Part shown: positions 52,944-62,294 of the stretch, piece after piece
How positions within the stretch are numbered: the first letter of the stretch is position 1
How the letters are laid out: each line of letters begins with the position of its first letter
NCBI RefSeq assembly: GCF_014639235.1
Contig: NZ_BMFU01000012.1
Location: 1-64,000, forward strand
Source of the DNA: Paenibacillus silvae
GTDB lineage: Bacteria; Bacillota; Bacilli; Paenibacillales; Paenibacillaceae
Length of the DNA: 64,000 nt
Direction of reading: 5' to 3'
The notes under the pieces: generated by a model
Database searches by the model: none
What the model was told of the DNA's origin: nothing
Seen by the model: the letters and a program-made list of their open reading frames with translations, nothing else
Made by a program: the position numbers and the translations under genes

Positions 52944-53904
52944 CGTCTTGGTAATATTCCATTAGCTCTGAAGCAATTTCCACAAGTTTATTCTTCAAAC
53001 GCTGCGGTTCGATAACTTGAATGGATTTCCCATAGGGAAGAATGATATACGGAATGTGTGTGTACAGTGTTTTTTCCTCCATTAAAAAAATAGCTTGTGT
53101 TGAGGTCCGCTCCTGCAGATGATGCTCCAGAAACCAATGAATACATAAATCATCCAGTGACTCTGCCCTGCCCCTAATAATAAAAGAAATGAATTCGGAT
53201 TGATCCGCTACATCTGGCAACAGATTTTTCATAAAAAAACTACGAGCTGAAAATTCATGGGGACGCTTAAAGGATAATGGTGTGCGTGTGATGTTCATAA
53301 TTCGATCTACCCGAAAACGGCGGATTTCATTACGCAGATGGCAAAATGCAGTGGTGTACCATTTGTTGTTCCAATTAACCAAGCCATAGGGGTCTATGAC
53401 CCTATCGGAGGAATGCTCTTCATGACTGTTTCGATAAGAAATTTCGACAGACCATTCTTTAGCTACAGCGTATTCCAATTCCTGCAAAACCGGCTGAAGA
53501 GCGGGGTACCCCTTACGGTTTATGACTTCTAAGCCGGTTAAATGATTGCTTAGCAATGCCTCCTGCTCCTGATTCGAATACCTTTTCAACTTAGAAGTGG
53601 CACTGTCTAATGTCTCACTCGAAGGATATCCGGCTTCTTTGGCAAATTGAGCAGCTTGGAGCAATGTCTTTTTTTCATCAATACTGAATAATAGAGGAGA
53701 CTTGATAAAATTGTGCAGCAAACTATACCCACCATTGTGTCCTGTGTCAGATATAATCGGGACGCCACTTGCACATAGTGCATCGATGTACCGATAAACC
53801 GTCCTTATATGTATTTCTAACTTTTCCGATATGTGCTTCGCCGTGCATTTCTCTCCCGAGTTTAACATCCATAGAATGGCAAGCATATTATCATGTTTGG
53901 ACAT
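52930..53904 (-). CDS. YafY family transcriptional regulator (HTH-WYL)
   Basis: This 324-aa protein has an N-terminal DeoR-like winged helix (LAILWMLNSGEKCTAKHISEKLEIHIRTVYRYIDAL). A WYL domain lies at about 145-215 (VISY-type VEISYRNSHEEHSSDRVIDPYGLVNWNNKWYTTAFCHLRNEIRRFRVDRI) with a WCX-like C-terminus. WYL domains bind nucleotides or other small ligands. The downstream target may be the PfpI-family gene or its own promoter. Its stop codon lies inside a strong terminator. Confidence 0.9.
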   Translation of the reverse strand: MSKHDNMLAILWMLNSGEKCTAKHISEKLEIHIRTVYRYIDALCASGVPIISDTGHNGGYSLLHNFIKSPLLFSIDEKKTLLQAAQFAKEAGYPSSETLDSATSKLKRYSNQEQEALLSNHLTGLEVINRKGYPALQPVLQELEYAVAKEWSVEISYRNSHEEHSSDRVIDPYGLVNWNNKWYTTAFCHLRNEIRRFRVDRIMNITRTPLSFKRPHEFSARSFFMKNLLPDVADQSEFISFIIRGRAESLDDLCIHWFLEHHLQERTSTQAIFLMEEKTLYTHIPYIILPYGKSIQVIEPQRLKNKLVEIASELMEYYQDEHVH

Positions 53905-54010
53905 AACCTGACCTCACTTTTGATTAACCCGTAATCTCATCTTCCAGCTGATAAGCCGTAGCCCTTCACTGATATGCTCATTATACATTGGTGAGCGCAT
54001 CATTCCCAAA

Positions 54011-54043
54011 AAAGAGCAGCTATCTTATAAGTAGCCGCTCTTT
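54011..54043 (-). terminator. Terminator at the end of the lanthipeptide/immunity unit
   Basis: AAAGAGCAGCTAT (54011-54023) pairs with GTAGCCGCTCTTT (54031-54043) with few mismatches. On the minus strand TTTTTTGGG follows. It lies 46 bp past the stop of the ABC permease gene. Confidence 0.8.
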
Positions 54044-54089
54044 GTCTTGACATGTTATACAGTTGGAACAACACAATAAACTCTCATGT

Positions 54090-55037
54090 TCAAGACAAGG
54101 GAACATCTTTCCGATAAACACTCCTCCATACAACAGCAGCAAAGAAGAGCAGATAAATGGACAGGATCGTTAATGAAAACTGTATACTCATTCCCTCGGC
54201 GAATGCCCTGCCTTCAAAGTACATATTCAAATCCGTATGTGCAAATAATAAATATTTAGCCACATCGAATCTGGCAGCCAATAGTCGGGTTACCAGCTCT
54301 CCCGAATAATACAGGAACAGCGAGATGGCCGTGACAACAGCTACACTTCTTATCACACAAGCTAACGTAAATGCACCTGCACACAACACGCCTATTCCTA
54401 AGACCGAGAAAAAATAATAGCGGAGAGTAGCAAAGGCTACGTTTTGAACAATTACCTCGTCTCCCACCACCACAAGAGTTTCTGCTGGCCCGGAATTACC
54501 GAATAGGACAAGCCCGGTTAGAAACGAAACGATTATAAAAAAGCCCACAGTTATCAACAGCAACAAGCAAATCATTAACCATTTTGCTATCATGACGGAC
54601 ACACGAGACACTGGCTTTAAAAAAAGAAATTTGACGGTGCCCTGTTGATATTCAGACGCTACAATATAAGCAGACATCGTAATGAGATACAATCCTGAAA
54701 TCGTCAGCAGCATCTTGTTGCTGGAGAGGAATTTCCATGCGCTTTGGCTGTTGTTCGGCGGAATTTGATGCTCAAGCTGATATTGATACAGTAAGATTTT
54801 ATCTCGATTGACCTCATACATTAATGTACCCGGATTCAACTCAGGCTGCTTTTCTTGCAATCGGGCCAACTCACTCTGCAAAGCTGGTTGCCACGACTCC
54901 GGTATTGGATCAGCAGGTTGTTGAAACGCTTGAAATATCCCATGCACAAGCGTTAACACGAAAAGTCCTGAAAGCACCAGATATAACACTTTCTGCCGCC
55001 GAATCTTCAACCATTCACCCTGCAACAATGCCAACAT
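54090..55037 (-). CDS. ABC-2 type permease, candidate lantibiotic-immunity subunit
   Basis: This 315-aa protein has six membrane spans in an ABC-2 layout: an N-terminal span (KVLYLVLSGLFVLTLVHGIF), a large extracytoplasmic loop (about 40-120) and a TM2-TM6 block (MLLTISGLYLITMSAYIV to LTILSIYLLFFAAVVW). ATG 55037 overlaps the ATPase stop (TGATG) with GGGGTGGAAG upstream and is preferred over 55052. Lantibiotic-immunity permeases (LanE/G, BcrB) look like this and expel the peptide from the membrane. It is the last gene of the lanthipeptide unit. Confidence 0.8.
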   Translation of the reverse strand: MLALLQGEWLKIRRQKVLYLVLSGLFVLTLVHGIFQAFQQPADPIPESWQPALQSELARLQEKQPELNPGTLMYEVNRDKILLYQYQLEHQIPPNNSQSAWKFLSSNKMLLTISGLYLITMSAYIVASEYQQGTVKFLFLKPVSRVSVMIAKWLMICLLLLITVGFFIIVSFLTGLVLFGNSGPAETLVVVGDEVIVQNVAFATLRYYFFSVLGIGVLCAGAFTLACVIRSVAVVTAISLFLYYSGELVTRLLAARFDVAKYLLFAHTDLNMYFEGRAFAEGMSIQFSLTILSIYLLFFAAVVWRSVYRKDVPLS

Positions 55038-55960
55038 CAGCTTCCACCCCATTCATCCACGCGGGTCAATTCCAGATATGCTTCCTCTAAATCAAATGAC
55101 TTTTCCTTTATCGACTGCACTTCGACTTGGCTAAGCAGCATAAGCAGTGAAGAATAGTGAGTACGGTCCATCTTAAATGTGATCTTATCGTGATCATAAA
55201 GCTTCGGCTCAAAAATGTAGTTCTGTTGTTGGAGCAGGTTAAGAGCCTTATCAAGCTCCTTCGCTTCAATAACAAAGACAACACTATTGGAAGAACTGGA
55301 TTTGTTACCGCCAAGCAATGTTAACTCACCCTTTTGCAGCAAGCCAAACTGGTCACATACCGATTCAATTTCTTTGAGGTGATGACTGGAAATTAGAACG
55401 GAAATTTCAAATTTGCTTGTAATGCTTTGAACAAGTTCACGGAATTCAATCATGGCTCCCGGGTCGAGTCCATTAGTTGGTTCGTCCAGGATCAGCAATG
55501 AAGGGCGATGCAATAGACATTGAGCTATCGCAAGTCGTTTTTTCATGCCCAGCGAATAGTGTCCCACTTTTTTGTGGATGAAGTCCTTCATTTTCAATAA
55601 AGAAAGCACCTCATCCAGACGCTCGGTTGTGACTTTACCGTACAGACGACTTCCGTAAAGCAGATGCTCCATCCCAGTCAGGTACTTGTAGAACTGAGGC
55701 TCTTCAATTAATGCACCAACCTGTCGGAGCACATGTTTTCGCCTCGAACTCACAGGAATCCCTTCAATATATACGGAGCCGGAGGTCGGTCTAATCAGCC
55801 CGCAGATCATCCCGAGGGTTGTTGTTTTTCCTGCACCGTTTTCCCCGATCAGACCGAATACTGCACCTCGCTCAATGTTAAAGGAAACCGAGCGTATAAT
55901 CTGCTCGTTGCCCATTTTTTTGGTCACCTGATTAACAGCAAGAACTGGTTGCATGCTCAT
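55037..55960 (-). CDS. ABC transporter ATP-binding protein, BcrA/LanF-like
   Basis: This 307-aa protein has Walker A GENGAGKTTT, signature HYSLGMKKRLAIAQCLLHRP, Walker B LLILDEPTNGLDPGAM and ISSHHL. The position of the Q-loop reads ALIEEPQFY, the E-loop type typical of BcrA and lantibiotic-immunity LanF ATPases. A C-terminal accessory region of about 90 residues (EAKELDKALNLL) is shared with BcrA. It energises the ABC-2 permease encoded next, with an overlapping stop/start. Its place after the small regulator and LanM1 makes it the likely self-immunity pump. Confidence 0.88.
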   Translation of the reverse strand: MSMQPVLAVNQVTKKMGNEQIIRSVSFNIERGAVFGLIGENGAGKTTTLGMICGLIRPTSGSVYIEGIPVSSRRKHVLRQVGALIEEPQFYKYLTGMEHLLYGSRLYGKVTTERLDEVLSLLKMKDFIHKKVGHYSLGMKKRLAIAQCLLHRPSLLILDEPTNGLDPGAMIEFRELVQSITSKFEISVLISSHHLKEIESVCDQFGLLQKGELTLLGGNKSSSSNSVVFVIEAKELDKALNLLQQQNYIFEPKLYDHDKITFKMDRTHYSSLLMLLSQVEVQSIKEKSFDLEEAYLELTRVDEWGGS

Positions 55961-55971
55961 CCCATCATCAC

Positions 55972-56274
55972 CTACATCCTTTTATTTAAAATGATGGCCG
56001 TTAGTGTAAAGGCTAGATGAGATATAAGCAGATCGACCAGAATTGCTTCAGTAAAGTATTCATTGACGACTTCAAAATTCAATAATTCAGAAAAAATAAA
56101 TGTTGCGAGTAACATCACCATCAAGGCATAGTAAGCATACTTGAAAGAATACATCATAATTAAATTGTAGCGTTCATCCTTTTCCCGAGGAAAAACAAGC
56201 AAAAAATATAAGCTGGACAAAAAGAAGATAAACAAAGCGGCTGGCAGCAAATACGTCATAAACAGATCACTCAT
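55972..56274 (-). CDS. Small membrane protein paired with an HTH regulator
   Basis: This 100-aa protein has three predicted spans: FMTYLLPAALFIFFLSSLYFLLVF, AYYALMVMLLATFIFSELLNF and ILVDLLISHLAFTLTAIIL. ATG 56274 overlaps the HTH gene's 3' end by eight bases, with AAAGGGG just before it. A small HTH gene followed by a small membrane-protein gene is a common paired layout. The membrane protein may act as a sensor or anti-regulator. The family is not recognised. Confidence 0.7.
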   Translation of the reverse strand: MSDLFMTYLLPAALFIFFLSSLYFLLVFPREKDERYNLIMMYSFKYAYYALMVMLLATFIFSELLNFEVVNEYFTEAILVDLLISHLAFTLTAIILNKRM

Positions 56275-56494
56275 CCCCTTTCGGTTGTTGAGGACGGTAT
56301 TGAAATACATCTTCAATTCCCACCTCGAAAACCTCTGCAATGCGAAATGCTAAAACTAAGGAAGGATTGTAGCGATTCGCTTCAAGTGAGAGGATGGTCT
56401 GTCTACTGACACCGACTAGATCGGCCAGATGCTGCTGTGACCACCTTCTTTCGGCACGCTGCATATAAATGTTGTTTGATAGTAGTTCTGACAA
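56267..56494 (-). CDS. Small XRE-type HTH regulator
   Basis: This 75-aa protein is a single Cro/CI-type helix-turn-helix: NIYMQRAERRWSQQHLADLVGVSRQTILSLEANRYNPSLVLAFRIAEVF. It ends in VGIEDVFQYRPQQ. The start is a TTG (56494) with AAAGGAGGGAGTGAC upstream. Such regulators often control the following ABC transporter; here they may tune immunity, and with it producer tolerance, after the modification genes. It lies 82 bp after LanM1. Confidence 0.85.
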   Translation of the reverse strand: MSELLSNNIYMQRAERRWSQQHLADLVGVSRQTILSLEANRYNPSLVLAFRIAEVFEVGIEDVFQYRPQQPKGDE

Positions 56495-56575
56495 GTCACT
56501 CCCTCCTTTACAGCAATTGTAAATTATTCCCTACCTAAAGTCAAGAATATATTACATTAAGTAAGAAATAAATTA

Positions 56576-59500
56576 CTATTGGCGCATTGCATTTGCTAAC
56601 CGAGAGAAGTCTCCACTTGGGGTAACCGCCCCCTTCGGCCCTTTTAGCTCTAAGGTCAGGAGGGAGGGAACGTATTGTGGTTCCGCTATTCTTAACAGTC
56701 CATATCCAATACTGGCCAAACCATTCATCACGCCTATAGCGTTAATGTCCGCATGAATGACATCAGAACAGCGGAACAAATCATTCAATATTACACTTTG
56801 TTTTTCTTTGATCAAGAATTGTTGTTGCGTGTTTAAACTATGTGAAGCCAGCAACAACACATCGAGATTACCCAGGTTTCCATGACATAATGAAAAATTG
56901 CTGCCTAACGATACATCGAGAGTTGTCGCCAGAGCAGCTTGACAGTCACGTTCCAGTAACCCGTGATCAACTTGACGACGGACGGCTTCTATACGTGAAA
57001 GCAAAATACCAGGCGCACCATGACACCACGCAATGGAATGGTGATTCAAATGTTCACTGAACCAATTTTCAACCGATTCATCATAAAAGCGGTTTTCGTA
57101 ATCAATCGCCTCCCGCACAATCTTATGGATAGCTGCTTGTTGTCCAGACCAAGGCATAAAACGACATAACGCAAAGATAATGCCCGCGTTTCCATGAGAA
57201 AAACCGATATACGGACTCTCGGGAGAGTTCCCCGGCTTCCACGCTACCCCGATCTCCATTGGAGCAGCGGATTGAATCAGATGTTTTACGATCTGTTCCC
57301 CAATGTCAATTAACCAGGTATCTTCTTGATTCTGTTCAAGCATGCTTGCTATAACAGCCAATGCCCCGGCACTCCCTCCAATCAAATCATACAATCGATC
57401 CTGCGGAAGCAATCTGGGGATTTCCTGTAATAAGCGGTCAGCACTTTGCTTCATAGCTGGATCATTTAACACACTGCTCAGTTGTGCAAAACCATATGCC
57501 ATACCACCTAAACCCAAAAATGCCCCCAGATTGATCTGATCTGGATGGATTAATTCTTCCAAAATCATTTGAATCGGTCGAATGGTAGCCAGACACGCAT
57601 CCCGATATACTTCTTCCCTCGTCAAGTTCCAAAGTTGAGCAAAGAACAAGGCAACACCTGGGTTACCATCGTATATACCTGGCCCAGTCACGGAATATTG
57701 CCAAAAATGCTTCCTTCCTCCCTTGGTCACCATACTGGTCCAGCAAAATTCCAAACCTTGCTCCCCTTCATATTGAATGGCCTCGCGGATTAACATACTT
57801 CCAATAATCTTTGCCTTATCGAGCAAATTAATCGGTTCAGATTCAGGCACTCTCCAGTTTTTCAACTGAACAATCTTAATATCTTCCTTGGCATACACCG
57901 CGGACACGGTTGCTCTAATAATCTGTATCTGTTGGTCTAAATCACTTTTGGAAAACTGGGATAACTTCTGCAAGCTTCTCGTTAACCCATCCTCAACAAA
58001 TACACCATTAATCATCTGACCACGTGAATCCTGTATCCATGTGCCGTAAGGCGTTGCAGAAAAGTATGGAATGTCACCCTCTAACAAGTCCGCAATCTCA
58101 GCTCGAATGATTTGTTTATCCAAGTGATCCGCTGAAAGAGCAATTCGATTAAGCAAGAGCTCCCGGTCCAACTGATTGCGCAAAAAATCAGGATGATAGC
58201 TCAAGTGAAGCAACTTACCGTAGACCATTGTACTTTTTAATATCTTGCGAATTTCGCAATCCTTAAATGCTTCCAGTTGTCTTGCCGCTTCGTCTCTCTG
58301 AGATAGAAATAAGTTATATCCTGAGCGAAAACCATCTGACAGATCGTCCAGATAGTTCATAATTTCATCGTTTTCTCCGTTTCCATCACTAGTTGATAGA
58401 GGGGAATTATACCCGGAATTTAACGTGCCGAATTGCTTGACCAAGCGGATTTCATCTGTATTCTGACCTTCTACTTTTTGAATTTGAAAGGGACTTTGCT
58501 GCTCTCCTATCCCACCGATTCCACTAATGTCAAACGTCTGCTCCCGATTGATGTTAGTGGGCACTATTCCAGTCGATAAAACCGAATCCCGAATCAAGGT
58601 AAGCGCCCTATTAATAGCGCCACTCTCTGTATAATTATGATCTTGAATAATCGTATGATGAAACAGCGATTCCAGATCAATTAATACAGGCTGATCCGAA
58701 TTCGCAATAATATTTTCATAGTGAAAATCAGTAGCATTCATCGTATGTAGCACAGACAGCAGTTTACCTAGACGGTAATAAAACCGCTTGCGCTCTTCAT
58801 TCGATATACAAGCTTGGTAAGGAATGAACTCCATCCAGCCGTACTTGTGTTTGTTCAACACGCCGACGATCCGGAGCGGTCTCCCATCATGCACCTGCTC
58901 ATTCATCCATTGTAAAAACTGCTGAAATGTTTCATCAATTCCCATATGACGAGGCTTATAAACCAACTTTGTACCACAGGCAAATTCAAGAATAACAACC
59001 GTTTTCCCTTGTTTATGGGCATCACCACTCCCCAACATAAATTGAACAATTTCAGTTTCTTTCAGACCAAATTGTTGCTGTAATTCAGATCGATCCTGCT
59101 CCAGATGAGCGATGATCTCACGAACAAATTGTTTGAGATTTCGAGTTTTTTCTGCGATGAGCCTAAACATGACCGGATATTCTTCCACCAAGCTCTGGAG
59201 ATAGTTGTGATCTCCAAGGAAATCTGTGACGTAGGCTGAATATCTTTGCTCGGGGCTTTCCCCTTTCAGCTTGCCTTCCATCCGCAAGTAATTAATCTCC
59301 AACATAAGGGTCTTGTGTGTGACTGCGTACAATTGATCGAGGTAATACTGAATAATATTATGCTTTGCCAGCCGGGATATCGTCGTCTTGGCAGTTATAC
59401 TTTTGTCTCTAAACAAATCAAAGTATAAATCTCGAAGAAAAAATTCATAGAAGCTATGAAATGGAAAAGCGGATAAATTCGTTCCTTCCATATCCCGCTT

Positions 59501-59827
59501 ATAATCTGTTCCATCATCTTGTGGCAATAGCGGATTATCAAAAATGTGTGTCATGTATTCAAGCCAGCTTGATGCTGCAGATTCGAGGGAAGTCACTTTA
59601 CTGAAACCAGATGAACCTGCAGAAAAGTGACGACGAAGAAAGGAAGTATCGATCTGATAGTGGCGTTCAATATGTGATTGGAAAGACTGCTCGTCTTCAA
59701 AATCCAAAAGTTGCTGCCAATATGGAATAACCAAAGAAAGATCAGCATTAGACTCCATCGGTCCGCACAATTTACGTTCTTGAATATAAAGCGCATTGTA
59801 TGCGATCGTCGAATTGAAGCTGGACAT
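56576..59827 (-). CDS. Class II lanthipeptide synthetase LanM (M1)
   Basis: This 1083-aa protein has an N-terminal DUF4135 dehydratase domain. Its kinase-like active site shows FACGTKLVYKPR, DFHYENIIANSDQP and VLIDLESLFH. The C-terminal LanC-like cyclase runs from about 700 to the end, with GFSHGNAG, WCHGAPG and LCHGNLG. Cys935, Cys981 and His982 are the expected Zn ligands. LanM enzymes dehydrate Ser/Thr in the precursor and close thioether rings with Cys. The gene follows the precursor gene with a hairpin between them, so it is the natural partner of that peptide. Length and all key motifs are intact. Confidence 0.95.
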   Translation of the reverse strand: MSSFNSTIAYNALYIQERKLCGPMESNADLSLVIPYWQQLLDFEDEQSFQSHIERHYQIDTSFLRRHFSAGSSGFSKVTSLESAASSWLEYMTHIFDNPLLPQDDGTDYKRDMEGTNLSAFPFHSFYEFFLRDLYFDLFRDKSITAKTTISRLAKHNIIQYYLDQLYAVTHKTLMLEINYLRMEGKLKGESPEQRYSAYVTDFLGDHNYLQSLVEEYPVMFRLIAEKTRNLKQFVREIIAHLEQDRSELQQQFGLKETEIVQFMLGSGDAHKQGKTVVILEFACGTKLVYKPRHMGIDETFQQFLQWMNEQVHDGRPLRIVGVLNKHKYGWMEFIPYQACISNEERKRFYYRLGKLLSVLHTMNATDFHYENIIANSDQPVLIDLESLFHHTIIQDHNYTESGAINRALTLIRDSVLSTGIVPTNINREQTFDISGIGGIGEQQSPFQIQKVEGQNTDEIRLVKQFGTLNSGYNSPLSTSDGNGENDEIMNYLDDLSDGFRSGYNLFLSQRDEAARQLEAFKDCEIRKILKSTMVYGKLLHLSYHPDFLRNQLDRELLLNRIALSADHLDKQIIRAEIADLLEGDIPYFSATPYGTWIQDSRGQMINGVFVEDGLTRSLQKLSQFSKSDLDQQIQIIRATVSAVYAKEDIKIVQLKNWRVPESEPINLLDKAKIIGSMLIREAIQYEGEQGLEFCWTSMVTKGGRKHFWQYSVTGPGIYDGNPGVALFFAQLWNLTREEVYRDACLATIRPIQMILEELIHPDQINLGAFLGLGGMAYGFAQLSSVLNDPAMKQSADRLLQEIPRLLPQDRLYDLIGGSAGALAVIASMLEQNQEDTWLIDIGEQIVKHLIQSAAPMEIGVAWKPGNSPESPYIGFSHGNAGIIFALCRFMPWSGQQAAIHKIVREAIDYENRFYDESVENWFSEHLNHHSIAWCHGAPGILLSRIEAVRRQVDHGLLERDCQAALATTLDVSLGSNFSLCHGNLGNLDVLLLASHSLNTQQQFLIKEKQSVILNDLFRCSDVIHADINAIGVMNGLASIGYGLLRIAEPQYVPSLLTLELKGPKGAVTPSGDFSRLANAMRQ

Positions 59828-59848
59828 CGAATCACCCCCAAAAATGAT

Positions 59849-59886
59849 AATAGAGAGACGAGGTAAAAACCTTCGGTCTCTCTATT
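59849..59886 (-). terminator. Attenuator-like hairpin between the precursor and LanM1 genes
   Basis: AATAGAGAGAC (59849-59859) pairs with GTCTCTCTATT (59876-59886) around a 16-nt loop. On the minus strand TATCATTTTT follows. Hairpins at this site in lanthipeptide clusters usually let most transcripts stop after the precursor gene, giving excess precursor over synthetase. Confidence 0.7.
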
Positions 59887-59896
59887 TTTTGCCTAA

Positions 59897-60133
59897 TCAG
59901 TTACAAGACTTCTGACATTCAACTGTCAATGTGCACACATGCCCTGGGTTACCCATGAAATAACTCGCAGCGGCACATGCTAAGCTTGTAATGATAACTT
60001 CTACCCATTCCGGTTGTGCTGCACCGCCCGCTTTCAAAAGTTCATCCTCTTTCAATTCGACAAGCGGATTCTCAATGGGAAGTACGTTGTTATGAGTTCT
60101 GGAATACGGGTTTTTCAACGCTTGATATGACAT
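59897..60133 (-). CDS. Class II lanthipeptide precursor, mersacidin/haloduracin-alpha-like
   Basis: This 78-aa peptide starts at ATG 60133 with AAAGGAGGTGA ideally spaced. A 37-residue leader ends in a double glycine (ELLKAGG), the usual C39-peptidase site. The 41-residue core begins AAQPEWVEVIITSLACAAAS, then YFMGNPGHV and ends CTLTVECQKSCN. Core Cys16, Cys30, Cys36 and Cys40 and six Ser/Thr (T12, S13, S20, T31, T33, S39) allow several thioether rings. CTLTxEC is the lipid II-binding motif of mersacidin and of haloduracin-alpha-type peptides. The gene overlaps the 3' end of the transporter gene by 44 bases. No second precursor is visible in the window. Confidence 0.93.
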   Translation of the reverse strand: MSYQALKNPYSRTHNNVLPIENPLVELKEDELLKAGGAAQPEWVEVIITSLACAAASYFMGNPGHVCTLTVECQKSCN

Positions 60134-62294
60134 GTTTCTCACCTCCTTTCATATCCATAAAGCGATAGGCTTCAACCAGATTTTGATAATAGGTGCTCGT
60201 TTGAATTAATTCATCATGTCTTCCTTTCTCTATAATGCTTCCATTCGACATCACAAAGATTTGATCCGCATCCATAATCGTTGAAAGGCGATGTGCAATT
60301 ACAATTCTTGTACATTGTAATTGTGATAGAAATTCATCAATCTTCTTCTCATTAATGCTATCTAACGCATTGGTTGCTTCATCGAACACAATAACTTTGG
60401 GCAAATGCACGAGGGCTCTGGCAATGGCCAATCGCTGTCTTTGCCCGCCGGACATATTTTGAGCGTTCTCTGATAAAAGAGTTTCGTATTTCATCGGCAT
60501 GTTCATAATTTCATCATGAATTTGTGCCACTTTGGCAGCCTGCACGATATCTTCCATCGTTACTTGCTCGTTATTGCCCTTAATATTGTCAACAATCGAT
60601 TGGTTGAACATAAATGGTTGTTGGTTAACGATCCCCATCTGTTGACGAGTATACGGTTTATCGAGCTCTTCCAACCGATGCGGACCATAGTAAATCTCAC
60701 CTTCACTTGGTCGGTACAAGCCCACAAGTAAATTTGCCAATGTACTTTTTCCAGATCCAGAAGCCCCGATGATCGCAATTTTCTGACCTGCTTGAATTTG
60801 AAAATTTAAATCCTTTAATACGGGTTCAGAATACATTGTGTAGGCAAAGGATACCTGGTCAAAAGCAATATCGCCTGTCAGTTCTGCCTGAAGCAGCTTC
60901 GTTTCTTGGGGAACCTCAGCCGGGGTATCTACCACATCTCGAATTCTTCGCAAATACACTTTTAGCTGATAAAATGTTTCCAAGGACAAAATCAGTGAAT
61001 TCGCCGTGCTTATAAAGTAAACTGCAATGGTTTGAAAAGCGATCAATTCCCCTAAGGACAGGCCTCCTGCAGCTACATGACCCGCACCTATCCAGATGAT
61101 GAATAGAGGCATATACATGGTCAATCCGCCAGAAAATGCACCTAAAATACCATACAGCCGTTCGCGAGTGACAAACGCTTTAACAAAATGGTCATAGTAT
61201 GATTTCCACCGCTGTGATACCGTCTCTTCGGCTCCAGTAATTTTGATGTTTAAAATCCCTGATACAGATTCATTCTGATAGGAAAACAGCTTGGTATCTT
61301 TAGACAGTTCATTACGGCTTGCTTCATGTAAATGCGGCCTTAACAGTTGAATCCCGAGATAGAGCAATCCTGCAAACAAGAATACATAGAGTGATAACAA
61401 TGGCGATTTCACAAGCATATAACTCACAATGACAATGAACAAAATAGCATCCAAAATACTTTTCATAACCTGGTTGGACAGAATCAGCCGAATAGATCGC
61501 AAATTAGAGAAACGATACATCAGATCACCTGTGCTGCGAATCTGAAAAAAGTTGTACGGAATCACAAGCAGGTGACGAAAATACTGCCAGGACATCGAAC
61601 GATCTAAATATTTGAACACATGAATGGATACTTCATTTTTAATGAGTGCAAAAACAAAATATAGTGCGAACGAAACAATCATTCCAAGCAAGTAGATATT
61701 TATGTACTTGCTATTATCCTGAATTGCGATATTATCAATCATCTGCTGTACAAAGATGGGAGAAATCAGTACAAATAATTGAAGCAACAAGTTGGTGAAC
61801 AGCATAAATGTGAGCAATTTCGGTTTTTTCCATAACATTTCCAAGTACGGCTTCCATAGACTCTTCGGCTTTTGTTGTTGAAACGCCGTGCCCGGTTTAC
61901 CATGCAGGACATAGTTAGAAAAAGAATGCATGAATTGTTCTTTATTTAATTTCATTCGCCCTTGAGCAGGGTCCAGAATGTAGTAATATTTAGAACTAAT
62001 CCTTTCCAATAAGACATAATGTTTTTGTTCCCAGAAACAAATTAACGGTTCTTTTAATTGGGATAATAAATTTAAATCCTCGATTTTGTAGCACTTTGCC
62101 TCCAAACCTAGGTCTTCGCCTAACCGTTTCAGATCATATAATGTGTTTCCATCCCTGCCGCTGCCAATGCGATCGCGCAATTCAAACAAGGTTACATGTT
62201 TTCCGTAATAGGCACAGAGCATCGCCATACATGCAATTCCGCATTCCGTTTGACTCATCTGTTCAATGAACGGAATGTTCCGTTTTCGAATCAA
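60090..62294 (-). CDS. Bifunctional lanthipeptide transporter/leader peptidase LanT
   Basis: This 734-aa protein combines an N-terminal C39 peptidase (Cys18 in QTECGIACM, His92 in KHYVLLERI, Asp108 in YILDPAQG) with six membrane spans (about 160-440). An ABC ATPase follows (Walker A GASGSGKST, signature MSGGQRQRLAIARAL, Walker B VIVFDEATNALD, HRLST). It exports the modified peptide and cuts the leader after GG. The start is a TTG that overlaps the LanM2 stop (TTGA), suggesting coupling. Confidence 0.95.
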   Translation of the reverse strand: MIRKRNIPFIEQMSQTECGIACMAMLCAYYGKHVTLFELRDRIGSGRDGNTLYDLKRLGEDLGLEAKCYKIEDLNLLSQLKEPLICFWEQKHYVLLERISSKYYYILDPAQGRMKLNKEQFMHSFSNYVLHGKPGTAFQQQKPKSLWKPYLEMLWKKPKLLTFMLFTNLLLQLFVLISPIFVQQMIDNIAIQDNSKYINIYLLGMIVSFALYFVFALIKNEVSIHVFKYLDRSMSWQYFRHLLVIPYNFFQIRSTGDLMYRFSNLRSIRLILSNQVMKSILDAILFIVIVSYMLVKSPLLSLYVFLFAGLLYLGIQLLRPHLHEASRNELSKDTKLFSYQNESVSGILNIKITGAEETVSQRWKSYYDHFVKAFVTRERLYGILGAFSGGLTMYMPLFIIWIGAGHVAAGGLSLGELIAFQTIAVYFISTANSLILSLETFYQLKVYLRRIRDVVDTPAEVPQETKLLQAELTGDIAFDQVSFAYTMYSEPVLKDLNFQIQAGQKIAIIGASGSGKSTLANLLVGLYRPSEGEIYYGPHRLEELDKPYTRQQMGIVNQQPFMFNQSIVDNIKGNNEQVTMEDIVQAAKVAQIHDEIMNMPMKYETLLSENAQNMSGGQRQRLAIARALVHLPKVIVFDEATNALDSINEKKIDEFLSQLQCTRIVIAHRLSTIMDADQIFVMSNGSIIEKGRHDELIQTSTYYQNLVEAYRFMDMKGGEKHVISSVEKPVFQNS

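Noticed and set aside
59828..59896. Second lanthipeptide precursor between the precursor and LanM1
   Set aside because: Only a hairpin is present; no start codon with ribosome site and no Cys-rich frame.
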